45,027 bases of DNA from Syntrophaceae bacterium UBA1411 (GTDB lineage Bacteria > Desulfobacterota > Syntrophia > Syntrophales > Smithellaceae). This document shows, one piece after another, positions 24,142 through 31,778 of this stretch. The translations under genes were made by a program, and so were the position numbers. Location of the stretch: NCBI GenBank assembly GCA_002304995.1, contig DBPV01000078.1, positions 1-45,027 of the forward strand, in the 5' to 3' direction. The first letter of the stretch is position 1. The number at the start of each line of letters is the position of its first letter. The notes below the pieces were generated by a model, which ran no database searches, had not been told where the DNA came from, and worked only from the letters and a program-made list of their open reading frames with translations.

Positions 24142-25125
24142 CTATATATCCTGTAGTTTGTCAATGGCTTTTTTGGAAGAGATGACCAGTTTGTCCGCAT
24201 CCTTGGCCTGTTCCGGTCCCTTTTTGATCATATCCGACAGAGATTTGGCCTTGTCGTCCGACCGCGCGGCCGCCGGTTCGGGTGCTGCGGCTTTCTGGGC
24301 CGGGGCCGTTTCGGAGGCGGCGGCTTTGGAAGGGGCGCCGGCAGCCGAAAGTTTCGAACGCAGTGCGTTCAAGGATTCCACCACTTCCCCGATCGCGTCG
24401 TCGGCCTCCCAGGTCAGCGATCGATTGTACCGGCCGGAGGCGTATTCCCGCAGAACACCCGACGTTTCCTGCAGCGGTTCGATGACGCTGCCGGTCAGCA
24501 TTTTTTTAATGAAGGAAGGAATTAAAATAAAGGACACGACCAAGAGCGCGACCAGCGCGACCAGGACGATGTAAAAGACGACGCTGGCTGTTCCGTAAGC
24601 GCTCTGCGCGGCGGTGCTTTCCAGCTCCAAAAGCTGGTTTAAAAGCTGAGTTGTGGCCTCCATTTTGTCATTGGCCGAACTCAGATAGGCGGACCCCGTG
24701 TTCATCGGTGCCAGCCGGATGACCTGCACGGCGGCTTTTTCATATTCCGTCAGATTGGCCAGGATGCCTTTGTAAAATTCCTGCTGTTCGGAACTGATGC
24801 CGGTATCCAGCGTTTTTTTCACCAGATTGATGTCCTCGGTCATGAGGGCAATCTGCTGGTCGGAAATCCTGGCGATTTCCTGTTTATCCTGGCCCGAGGC
24901 GACCATGCCTTTAATCCGGTACAAATTGGAATGTACGGCGGAGAGATCTTTTAGAAGCTTTGCGCTGGTTTGATAACTTTTAAAACCCGTGTTAAAAATG
25001 GTGCCTGTTGATGATTTCTGAATCAATAAACCGATAAAAGCGACGAGGATAATGACGACCGTCAGAATGAACAATTGCAGAAAAAGTGATTTTTGTCCCG
25101 ATTTTAAGTTATTGCTTGAGTTCAT
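24142..25125 (-). CDS. PilJ/4HB-like sensor membrane protein with HAMP region, no output domain
   Basis: A 327-residue protein. TM1 is at about 15-36, a helical periplasmic region at 37-184 resembles the PilJ/four-helix-bundle ligand-binding domains of chemoreceptors, TM2 is at about 185-210, and a HAMP-like segment follows (about 212-262, with VIEPLQETSGVLREYASGRY). After that comes only an Ala/Pro/Glu-rich linker (about 263-292) and a short basic helix. The methyl-accepting signalling hairpin, kinase or GGDEF domain expected after HAMP is missing, and the stop codon is followed directly by the binding-protein gene, so the shortness seems genuine. It may pass a signal to another protein or simply anchor one. 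A GGGAG-type site precedes the ATG. Confidence 0.78.
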   Translation of the reverse strand: MNSSNNLKSGQKSLFLQLFILTVVIILVAFIGLLIQKSSTGTIFNTGFKSYQTSAKLLKDLSAVHSNLYRIKGMVASGQDKQEIARISDQQIALMTEDINLVKKTLDTGISSEQQEFYKGILANLTEYEKAAVQVIRLAPMNTGSAYLSSANDKMEATTQLLNQLLELESTAAQSAYGTASVVFYIVLVALVALLVVSFILIPSFIKKMLTGSVIEPLQETSGVLREYASGRYNRSLTWEADDAIGEVVESLNALRSKLSAAGAPSKAAASETAPAQKAAAPEPAAARSDDKAKSLSDMIKKGPEQAKDADKLVISSKKAIDKLQDI

Positions 25126-25317
25126 GATTCAATGGCTCCCCTTCCTGGATGCTGGTTTTTGATGATGCCCATACAAACACAAACACAATCGTCTTGCCGC
25201 TGCTTTTTCCTTTTCGTGATTATTCAAAAATATTGATTGCAACATCTGAGCCAATGCGCCGGGCACAAGCCGGATATGCCTCCGCCGGCGCATAAACCGT
25301 CAGACTTTTAGTGATTG

Positions 25318-25346
25318 AGATTACTTATGGGGAAACCTGTTGTCAA
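25318..25346 (-). promoter_or_regulatory. Sigma-70-like promoter for the sensor/binding-protein pair
   Basis: On the minus strand, TTGACA (25346-25341), 17-bp spacer, TAATCT (25323-25318). This implies a leader of about 190 nt before the start at 25125. The 458-bp gap 25126-25583 is AT-richer than its surroundings and holds this and a divergent promoter; no credible gene was seen in it. Confidence 0.65.
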
Positions 25347-25528
25347 GACAATTTTCATGATTGTTTTTTTAATGAATGATCAGGCATTTCCGGGTGCTCA
25401 TTCATCCGCCAACTGATCAAAATGAACAGGTCATCTTGCCTGACTGCGGGAAAAGGCAAAGACCGCTCGGCCGTGAATCCCGGATGTTAAAGGGATTTGG
25501 CCTTTTTCCTCCCGGGCATGTCTTTTGC

Positions 25529-25558
25529 TTGACTTTAATAAACAGGTTTCAGTATAGA
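25529..25558 (+). promoter_or_regulatory. Sigma-70-like promoter for the receiver/roadblock/MglA cluster
   Basis: TTGACT at 25529-25534, 18-bp spacer, TATAGA at 25553-25558, about 25 bp before the first start at 25584. It is divergent from the promoter at 25318-25346. Confidence 0.6.
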
Positions 25559-25583
25559 TGAACGAACCAAACGATGGTGGATT

Positions 25584-26141
25584 ATGAAGGATGGATTAAG
25601 CGGGCTGGATGTTTGCGGCGCGTGCCGACGGGCTTCCGACGAGGAAAAAGACGGCGGGCAGACGATCCGGCGCATGCGCGAAGTGTTGATTGTCGATGAT
25701 GAAGAACCATTGCTCTTGACGATTGCCGAAGGTTTGAGTATTTACAAAAAATATTTCAATTTGCACACGGCGACCAACGGCGCCGATGCCGTGAAAATTC
25801 TGAAGTCGCTGATCCGGGTCGACTTGGTCTTGACGGATTTGAGCATGCCCAAAATGGATGGTTTTGAATTGCTGGCTTATATGAACAGAAATTATCCCAA
25901 AATCCCCGTCATCCTCATGACCGCCTTCGGGACGCCCAAGATTGAAGAAATCGTGGGCAGCATGGGCACTTTCCGCTATCTGGAAAAACCGCTGGATATC
26001 AATACGCTCGCCGATAATATTTTCGAAGCCCTGGCGATTCCATCCGGCCAGGCCGTTTCCCGACCCGACGAAGAGAGGGCCGCGGAAAAACAGGCATCCC
26101 GGTTTGATCATCAGGCGTATTATAAGAAAACCATGCCGTAA
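25584..26141 (+). CDS. CheY-like response regulator (stand-alone receiver domain)
   Basis: A 185-residue protein with one receiver domain (about 30-150): the acidic pocket in VLIVDDEE, the phosphoacceptor Asp85 in VLTDLSMPKMDG, Thr in LMTAFG and Lys in YLEKPLD. The N-terminal tail (1-30, with CGAC) and C-terminal tail (about 155-185) are of unknown function, and there is no output domain. It probably works by protein-protein contact, perhaps with the roadblock/GTPase proteins downstream. No histidine kinase is adjacent. The ATG at 25584 has only a weak ribosome site; a start at 25674 would give a bare receiver domain and has none. Confidence 0.88.
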   Translation: MKDGLSGLDVCGACRRASDEEKDGGQTIRRMREVLIVDDEEPLLLTIAEGLSIYKKYFNLHTATNGADAVKILKSLIRVDLVLTDLSMPKMDGFELLAYMNRNYPKIPVILMTAFGTPKIEEIVGSMGTFRYLEKPLDINTLADNIFEALAIPSGQAVSRPDEERAAEKQASRFDHQAYYKKTMP

Positions 26142-26179
26142 TCATTTGCTTTTTTTTAGTGGAAACGTAAGGGGGAGAC

Positions 26180-27010
26180 GTGAAAAAAGATTTCAAATTG
26201 ATTATCGACAATGAAGGTTTGGAGAATCAATCCGCAACGGATGCCGGGGGCCGGGACGAACTCCAGCGCTGGCCGCTGTTCGGCCTTTCCGTGGGGAGTT
26301 TTCTGCAGGTCATTGCCATGGAACGGCAGACGTGCATGATGGAAGTTTATCTTGACGCCGACCACTGGGGGCATTTCTGCTTTGTGGAGGGGGATCTTTA
26401 CGACGCGGTCAGCGGCGCCATGAGCGGAGAAAAGGCCGCGATGGAAATGATTTCCTGGGAAAACGTGCGCCTCAACATCAAGCAGATTCTCAATACCACC
26501 GGCCTGACCCGAAAAATCGATAAAAACCTGATGCTGCTTTTAATGGAAAGCACAAGGCTTCGCGATGAAGGGGGTGACGACGAAAATCAACCGGACCCGG
26601 AAGTCGCGGAGGATTCCGAAGACCGGGAGGTTGTCGCTGACCACGCGGATTCCGAGAAACTGAGCGCCTGCCTCAACATCATGGTCAAGGATATGGGAGA
26701 TGCTCTGACGGCGGTCAGCATTGTCGATGTCGGCAAGGGAAAAGTTCTGGCATCTTATCACACCGCCCCGGAAACGGCGGAAGCGTTTTCCGGGCTCACG
26801 AATTTTTTACAAAGTGCGTTTAGGGAAAACACGCAGGCCGTGCTGGGAGACCATCTGATTCTGGATTTGAAAAACCAGCAGACCCTGGTCCTGCTGCTCT
26901 TCGGAGAGCAGCAGTGGTGCATCGTCTTCGACAACGTCAAGTGCACACTGGGCCTGCTGCGCAACGTCGTGATGCCGAAGGTGATCAGGACCTTCAACGA
27001 GATGAAATGA
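26180..27010 (+). CDS. DUF4388 (PATAN-like) plus roadblock/LC7-like protein
   Basis: A 276-residue protein. Residues about 30-125 look like a DUF4388 domain: LFGLSVGSFLQVIAMERQTCMMEV, then HFCFVEGDLYDAVSGAMSGEKAAMEMISW, the usual glycine-and-acidic pattern. An acidic linker (130-157) follows. Residues about 158-276 resemble roadblock/LC7 domains (LNIMVKDMGDALTAVSIVDVGKGKVL). DUF4388 proteins occur with two-component and Mgl-type systems in deltaproteobacteria. The start is GTG at 26180 after AAGGGGGAG. It lies 38 bp after the receiver gene. Confidence 0.75.
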   Translation: MKKDFKLIIDNEGLENQSATDAGGRDELQRWPLFGLSVGSFLQVIAMERQTCMMEVYLDADHWGHFCFVEGDLYDAVSGAMSGEKAAMEMISWENVRLNIKQILNTTGLTRKIDKNLMLLLMESTRLRDEGGDDENQPDPEVAEDSEDREVVADHADSEKLSACLNIMVKDMGDALTAVSIVDVGKGKVLASYHTAPETAEAFSGLTNFLQSAFRENTQAVLGDHLILDLKNQQTLVLLLFGEQQWCIVFDNVKCTLGLLRNVVMPKVIRTFNEMK

Positions 27011-27041
27011 ATATTGGATAAAAGTCGTCAAAGGAGGCCGA

Positions 27042-27413
27042 ATGAATATCCAGAAATTGAACGTGTGCATGGACATCCTGAAAAAAGATTTGGGAGAAGG
27101 ATTTGTCGCTTCATGTATTCTCACCACCGAGGACGGACAGGTGCTGGTGGCCACCGATCAGGCCAATATTGCCGAGGCGACGCTGCTCAACGACGCCACC
27201 GCATTGATCCGCAACGCGCTGAAAACCTATCCGGCGGAGCTGGGCCAGTACTATTACATCGATGTGGCGGGCAATATGGCGATTCTGGTGATCCCGTTCG
27301 GCGATTATCAGTGGACGATTACCGTGAATAAAAAGCTCGTCAAGCTGGGGCTTTTGCTCAACGTTGTTCTGCCGGCCATCATCAACGCATTTGAAGACGC
27401 CGTTGTTTCTTAA
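27042..27413 (+). CDS. Roadblock/LC7-like protein
   Basis: A 123-residue single-domain protein with the roadblock pattern: N-terminal helix MNIQKLNVCMDILKKDL, a strand with GLY-ASP turn (ILTTEDGQVLVATD), a long helix (ATLLNDATALIRNAL) and two C-terminal strands. It resembles the C-terminal half of the preceding protein, which suggests duplication. These domains dimerise and bind small GTPases such as MglA. The ATG at 27042 follows AAAGGAGG at 27030-27037. Confidence 0.72.
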   Translation: MNIQKLNVCMDILKKDLGEGFVASCILTTEDGQVLVATDQANIAEATLLNDATALIRNALKTYPAELGQYYYIDVAGNMAILVIPFGDYQWTITVNKKLVKLGLLLNVVLPAIINAFEDAVVS

Positions 27414-27436
27414 CGGGGCATGGGAGAGAAGGAATC

Positions 27437-27619
27437 ATGGGAGAAAAACTGGTTCGCATATTTGAAATCGTACAGGAACAGTCGGGCCTCAAGGGCCGGA
27501 TGGAGCTCGCCACACGCTCGGGGATTTCGCTCAACCGGGCGACACAGATCAAAGATACCGAAGAACTTGTCAAAAGGATGAAAGATATTGCAAGTTCTAT
27601 CCTTGAAAAAAATTCATAA
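27437..27619 (+). CDS. Small hypothetical protein (60 aa)
   Basis: A 60-residue protein that I do not recognise. It is helical and charged, with no cysteines and no membrane segment; residues 1-34 and 38-60 could form two amphipathic helices around a short ISLNRATQIKD turn. The start ATG follows GAGAGAAGGA with good spacing, and it sits 23 bp after the roadblock gene in the same direction, which supports it as real. A role in binding the neighbouring roadblock proteins is conjecture. Confidence 0.6.
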   Translation: MGEKLVRIFEIVQEQSGLKGRMELATRSGISLNRATQIKDTEELVKRMKDIASSILEKNS

Positions 27620-27759
27620 ATATAATAAGGATTGACCCAACACGTGTAATCTATTCCCGTTTTTGTTGTCCCAGTTATGTTGAAGATGCAGTCAAGGCGA
27701 GCGGTCGGGCGGGAAATTATCTGTGGGGTTGAAGATCCATGTTTTTTGGTTGAAGAGTT

Positions 27760-27765
27760 TATAAT
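27760..27765 (+). promoter_or_regulatory. Possible -10 element upstream of mglB-like gene
   Basis: A perfect TATAAT lies 24 bp before the start at 27789, in the 169-bp gap after the 60-aa gene. No good -35 is seen at 16-18 bp, so this is tentative. Confidence 0.3.
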
Positions 27766-27788
27766 TTCTGGACAAAAGGAATACGGAT

Positions 27789-28175
27789 ATGATTTTAGGC
27801 CAAAAGCAACTCGACAAAATCCATGATACTTTAACTCAAAATCTGATTGGTTCCGGCGTCCAGAGTGTAATGCTCATCGACACGGCCGGCAACGTGATCG
27901 CTTCGATCAACAACGGAACCGAAACCATCGATCTTTACTCGCTGGCGGCGCTGGCCGCCGCCAACTTCGGCGCAATGAGTTGCATGGCCAGAATCGTCGG
28001 GGAAGACGAATTTTCTCTGCTGTTCCACAAAGGTGAAAAAGAAAATATTTATTTCTGCAAAGTCAATGAGGAACTGCTGCTGGTGAATATTTTCAATAAT
28101 CAGATCTCCCTGGGATTTCTCAGGCTGAAGATGTCCAAAGTGGTGGAGGAATTGCTCGAGCTGTTGACGATGTAG
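27789..28175 (+). CDS. MglB-like roadblock/LC7 protein
   Basis: A 128-residue roadblock/LC7 protein. An N-terminal helix (1-18) leads into VQSVMLIDTAGNVIASI, followed by the helix LYSLAALAAANFGAM and the strand FSLLFHKGEKENIYFCKV, the standard order. MglB proteins are the GTPase-activating partners of MglA and are usually encoded just upstream of it, as here (the MglA gene begins 68 bp later). The ATG at 27789 has AAAGGA nearby. Confidence 0.85.
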   Translation: MILGQKQLDKIHDTLTQNLIGSGVQSVMLIDTAGNVIASINNGTETIDLYSLAALAAANFGAMSCMARIVGEDEFSLLFHKGEKENIYFCKVNEELLLVNIFNNQISLGFLRLKMSKVVEELLELLTM

Positions 28176-28243
28176 CCCGGATGCATAGACGGATCCGGAA
28201 CAATGCCTGCTGAAAGTAAAAAGGCGGTCAGGGGGTGGTAGGT

Positions 28244-28858
28244 TTGGCGTTTATTAATTTGAAGGATAAAGTAATTCAGGCCAAAATCGTTTATTACGGT
28301 CCAGGCCGATGCGGCAAGACGACCAATCTCGAATACATTTACGACAAGTGCCGGCTTCAGGTGAATTCGGAAATGGTAACTGTGAAAACCCAGGGGGACC
28401 GAACCCTGTTTTTTGATTTTTTCCCTTTCGATATGGGAAAAATCAGCGGCTACGACGTCAAGATTCAGTTGTACACCGTTCCCGGCCAGGTCAAGTACAA
28501 TTCGACCCGGCGCCTGGTTCTGAAAGGCGTGGACGGCGTGGTGTTTGTGGCGGATTCCGCCGTGGAACGCCGGAACAAAAACATCATCTCCTTTCGCAAT
28601 CTGGAAGAAAACCTCACGCTGTACAACAAGAGCATCCGTGAAATTCCCCTGGTGATTCAATACAACAAAAGAGATCTGGCCAAGCAGGGGATCGAGATCC
28701 TGGATGTTGAAACTCTCGAAAGCGACATTAATGCAGAGTTGAAAGTTCCTGCATTTGAAGCCAGTGCCGTCGAAGGGCACAACGTGATTCTGACCCTTAA
28801 AAAGATCATTTACTACACGATGTCGTCTCTGGAAAAGCAACTGAAACAGGAGCCCTAA
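28244..28858 (+). CDS. mglA: MglA-type Ras-like small GTPase
   Basis: A 204-residue GTPase. With the TTG start at 28244, residues fall exactly on the numbering of characterised MglA proteins: G21 in YYGPGRCGKTTN (P-loop), R53 in GDRTLFFDF, Q82 in YTVPGQVKYN. QYNKRDL is the base-specificity motif, and the MAFIN start matches the MSFIN of Myxococcus MglA. AGGGGG at 28229-28234 precedes the TTG; a GTG three codons earlier sits too close to that site. MglA sets the leading pole and controls type IV pili or gliding in myxobacteria. The site residues are intact, so GTP cycling is expected. Confidence 0.95.
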   Translation: MAFINLKDKVIQAKIVYYGPGRCGKTTNLEYIYDKCRLQVNSEMVTVKTQGDRTLFFDFFPFDMGKISGYDVKIQLYTVPGQVKYNSTRRLVLKGVDGVVFVADSAVERRNKNIISFRNLEENLTLYNKSIREIPLVIQYNKRDLAKQGIEILDVETLESDINAELKVPAFEASAVEGHNVILTLKKIIYYTMSSLEKQLKQEP

Positions 28859-28859
28859 C

Positions 28860-30026
28860 ATGAAAACGAAAGAAGAGTCGTCATTTCTTCAGGGAGTGGA
28901 AAGCCGTCTTGACAGTTTGTTTGCCGAAGACTCGCAGCCGATCAAAGAAAAAGACACTCCTTTGACCCAGACGGCCGCAGCCGACATCAGACAGGACATT
29001 CCAGCGTTGCCGGATAACGACGCGCCGGCCGGCAAAACCGGCATCGCCCCGAATCTCATCCCGCCGGAGGATAAGTCATCTTTCATCGCTGAAATTGAAA
29101 AACGTTTTTCGGCGATATTCGGCGAGGACGACAAGGGCAGCGAAGCCCGGAGCCAGGCGGAAACGCCTGAACAGAGCTTCGCCGCGGCGGTTGAGGCGGC
29201 GGAGGAGGAAAGCGCCGCTCCGGAAATGAAGGAGCCGCCGTCCGCCCCGTCCTCCATCCTCCATTCCCCGCTCAAGGATATGAAAAGCATCATGCTGTCC
29301 ATCGAATGGGAAATCAACGATGCCATTCTGGAACAGCTGGAGGACGAGGTCGGCAAGCTGTACCTGTTGTACACCGGCAACCGCATCATTCAGGGATTCC
29401 TGCGCCTTCTTCGTTTTCTGGGCCGATACATCCGTGTCAAGGGCGTTCAGACCAACCAGGAGTCGATCAATCTGCTCCTGTTCGTCTACGACAATCTGGA
29501 AAGCGTGATGGTTTCCGAAGGCATGACCGAGGCGAAAAAGCAGACGGTTTTGCAAGACAGCATTAAACGGTACAAAACCTGGGTGGAAAAAACGGATCTT
29601 GCCGAACCTGAGGAAGCGGCGCCTGCCGCCGCGGCCGGCGAAGTGAAGCTCTTCATGGAGGAGCCTCCCGCACCCTGGCGTCCGGACGAGCGGGACGTCG
29701 CCGGCGGAGAGCCGGCCGCAGAGACGCCGGCGCCGGGAATCACCGCCGAAAAAACCGCCGATGACGTATTTCTCAAGCTGGAACTTCCGGTGGAAGAGCA
29801 AAGAGAACTCGGCTTGCCGGAGGTTCGTCCGCAGCCCAAACCGTCTTTTGCGGCCGGGGAGGTCGCCCCCCGCTTTGACGAACACATTCAGGAGGTCATG
29901 ACCTCTTTGAAAAATCTGCCGCCGGACGAGGCCTTTGCCCGCGCGGCTCTGGAACTCAAGCAAATTTTCGGTGCTGAACTGGAGGCCTTGAAAGAAGAGA
30001 TTCGGCTGTTAAAGAATGCGCGCTAG
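28860..30026 (+). CDS. Hypothetical protein with duplicated N-terminal motif, next to mglA
   Basis: A 388-residue cytoplasmic protein that I do not recognise. Residues 7-26 (SSFLQGVESRLDSLFAEDSQ) and 73-92 (SSFIAEIEKRFSAIFGEDDK) are two copies of one amphipathic motif, set in an acidic, Pro/Ala-rich and probably disordered region. Residues about 140-245 form a compact helical domain (MLSIEWEINDAILEQLEDEV ... LLFVYDNLESVMVS). A second low-complexity stretch follows, and the last 60 residues are helical (FDEHIQEVMTSLKNLPPDEA to the end), perhaps a coiled coil. It starts one base after the mglA stop, so it is translationally coupled. A scaffold or effector for MglA is a reasonable inference, not shown. 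Confidence 0.7.
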   Translation: MKTKEESSFLQGVESRLDSLFAEDSQPIKEKDTPLTQTAAADIRQDIPALPDNDAPAGKTGIAPNLIPPEDKSSFIAEIEKRFSAIFGEDDKGSEARSQAETPEQSFAAAVEAAEEESAAPEMKEPPSAPSSILHSPLKDMKSIMLSIEWEINDAILEQLEDEVGKLYLLYTGNRIIQGFLRLLRFLGRYIRVKGVQTNQESINLLLFVYDNLESVMVSEGMTEAKKQTVLQDSIKRYKTWVEKTDLAEPEEAAPAAAAGEVKLFMEEPPAPWRPDERDVAGGEPAAETPAPGITAEKTADDVFLKLELPVEEQRELGLPEVRPQPKPSFAAGEVAPRFDEHIQEVMTSLKNLPPDEAFARAALELKQIFGAELEALKEEIRLLKNAR

Positions 30027-30113
30027 CCGTCTTCCGGCGGGAACGGCGCCGACGGCCGGTCAATGGCCTTGACAGTAAAATTCTATTGAAACGGTACAGG
30101 CGGTATTCTGAAG

Positions 30114-30287
30114 ATGATGGTGTTTTGTGAGGAGTGCGGCGAAAGGTACATCATTGAAGACGACGAGCTTACCGGGACAGCGATCATTTTCATCTGTCGT
30201 GTCTGCAATGAGATCATTCGCATTCCGGCAGGGAAGCTGCCGCGCCAACCGGAGGGAGAAAAGCAGGTCGAGTCTGAAAAGGGATAG
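30114..30287 (+). CDS. Small zinc-ribbon protein (57 aa), MJ0042-like
   Basis: A 57-residue gene, easy to miss because of its size. It starts MMVFCEECGERY, and a second pair comes in FICRVCNEIIRI, giving C5-x2-C8 ... C28-x2-C31, a zinc ribbon close to the MJ0042-type finger that normally heads DUF3426 membrane proteins. Here the finger is a separate gene just before a DUF3426-like protein. The start is ATG at 30114 (or the next codon, 30117); the ribosome site is weak. Confidence 0.65.
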   Translation: MMVFCEECGERYIIEDDELTGTAIIFICRVCNEIIRIPAGKLPRQPEGEKQVESEKG

Positions 30288-30344
30288 TTTTTTTTCAGGA
30301 AGAATGTTTTAAATGCCGATCAAACAGCCGAGAGGGACGCTTGA

Positions 30345-31418
30345 ATGGATAATAAAAGTGATTTATTTGATTTGAAGCGGGAGAAGCAGGAGCTGGATGC
30401 TTTCTTGTCCACCATCGTGGAGGCGGAACCATCGGCACCTCTGATCAAAGGGGCCGTTCCCTCCAAAGATTCGCTTTCCTCTGCCGGAGAGCGGCCGGTT
30501 CCGCCTGAGGCCGGTCGCCGCGAACCGGGCGGCTTTGAAATGGCCGGGCCGGTTGACGCCAGAACAAGGACTTCCTTGCCGAACGCCAATGAATTTCTTC
30601 CCCGGTTTGGCGATGCCGCGCCCATGGAGTTCCGGGAAGAGCCGCTGTCCCCGCTGGATCAGGATTCCTTGCTGGCCGATAGCGGAGAGTCGAAAAAAAG
30701 GGAGGAGCTGCCGCGTATTCCCGTAACGCCCGCCGTCAAGCCGCTGGAGAGTCTCAAAACCATGACCCGCTTTGACGGGACCACAAAAGCCGGCGGAAAT
30801 ATTCTGGACGAGATCACGGCTTCCGAGGAGAGAAAACAACCGGAAACGGCGGAAACGGAGAAGAAAACCGGCCCTCAGGATTTCGCACCGCAGAAAAAGG
30901 GCGGCAAGGGCAAATGGATTCTTGCCGTCGTTGTCGCAATTCTGTTGCTGGTCGGCGGATATTTCTGGCTTTTCTCCATGAAGATGGCGCCTGCGCCGGC
31001 CGATCTGTTAAAGACCTCCATTGGTTCTTCTCTGTCGTCCGCCGATGAAATCAACCTCTCCAATGTTCGGCAGAGGCTGGTTTACAATGGAAAACTGGGC
31101 AAGAGCATCCGGGTGATTGAAGGAACGGCCGAGAACACGGCCTCCTATCCCGTTTCCAGAATCAAGATTGCCGCGAAAGTTTACGGCGCCGACGGCGCCC
31201 TGCTGGCGACAATGGAGTCCTTCGGCGGCAATATCCTGGCGGACGCCAAGCTGGAGGGCATGGATGCGGCCTCGCTGATCGCGGAGCTTCATCAGGGCAA
31301 AGCTTCGGAAGACCAGGTGCCGCCCAAAGGCCGGATTCCCTTCATGATCGTCTTTCCCGACGACACGCCGGGCGTCTACAAGCTGTCCGTGGTTCCGACG
31401 GCCTTTACCAAACATTAA
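30345..31418 (+). CDS. Single-pass membrane protein, DUF3426-like C-terminus
   Basis: A 357-residue protein. Residues 1-185 are charged, low-complexity and probably disordered, with no cysteines. A single membrane segment lies at about 189-207 (WILAVVVAILLLVGGYFWLF). The outer part (about 215-357) resembles DUF3426: IRVIEGTAENTASYPVSRIK, then KVYGADGALLATMES and a final PPKGRIPFMIVFPDDTPG. The canonical family has a zinc finger at its N-terminus; it is missing here, while the upstream 57-aa gene encodes one. The long cytoplasmic tail could dock the MglA-cluster proteins at the membrane. A terminator follows. Confidence 0.72.
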   Translation: MDNKSDLFDLKREKQELDAFLSTIVEAEPSAPLIKGAVPSKDSLSSAGERPVPPEAGRREPGGFEMAGPVDARTRTSLPNANEFLPRFGDAAPMEFREEPLSPLDQDSLLADSGESKKREELPRIPVTPAVKPLESLKTMTRFDGTTKAGGNILDEITASEERKQPETAETEKKTGPQDFAPQKKGGKGKWILAVVVAILLLVGGYFWLFSMKMAPAPADLLKTSIGSSLSSADEINLSNVRQRLVYNGKLGKSIRVIEGTAENTASYPVSRIKIAAKVYGADGALLATMESFGGNILADAKLEGMDAASLIAELHQGKASEDQVPPKGRIPFMIVFPDDTPGVYKLSVVPTAFTKH

Positions 31419-31454
31419 CGGCGGCACGATGCAAAACCTGTCCCGAAACGGACG

Positions 31455-31490
31455 GCGCCCGGTTTAAAAAGAAAACCGGGCGCTTTTTTT
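31455..31490 (+). terminator. Rho-independent terminator ending the MglA cluster
   Basis: Stem GCGCCCGGTT (31455-31464) / AACCGGGCGC (31474-31483) and seven T. It marks the end of the region 25584-31418. The rest of the 360-bp gap to 31779 holds no convincing gene. Confidence 0.9.
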
Positions 31491-31731
31491 CTTCCTTTTT
31501 CCTGATTTGCGAAGATAATGCTTGCTATTGGCCGCGATTGCCTGTAGGAACCTCTTCGAAATAGCGATTCGTTTTGACCTTCCACCTTTCCTTGCCGGAA
31601 ATTTGCAAGGGTAATTCCGCTAATCATTGTAGAGTTCGAATGGGATGCCGCGTTTGAGACAGAAGGCTCTGACGCTGGACAACCGTATGCAGAGGCCTGC
31701 CCTGACCAGCCTGACTGCGGTTTGCATCGGA

Positions 31732-31761
31732 TTGAAGCAAAAGTCGTGCTGGTGATAAAAT
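31732..31761 (+). promoter_or_regulatory. Possible promoter of the DEAD-box helicase gene
   Basis: TTGAAG at 31732-31737, 18-bp spacer, TAAAAT at 31756-31761, 17 bp before the start at 31779. Confidence 0.4.
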
Positions 31762-31778
31762 TAAGTTAAGGATAATAA

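Noticed and set aside
24142..25125. HAMP protein as a frameshifted chemoreceptor
   Set aside because: I looked for the conserved signalling hairpin downstream in other frames; the binding-protein gene starts 50 bp later and no MCP signalling sequence is visible.
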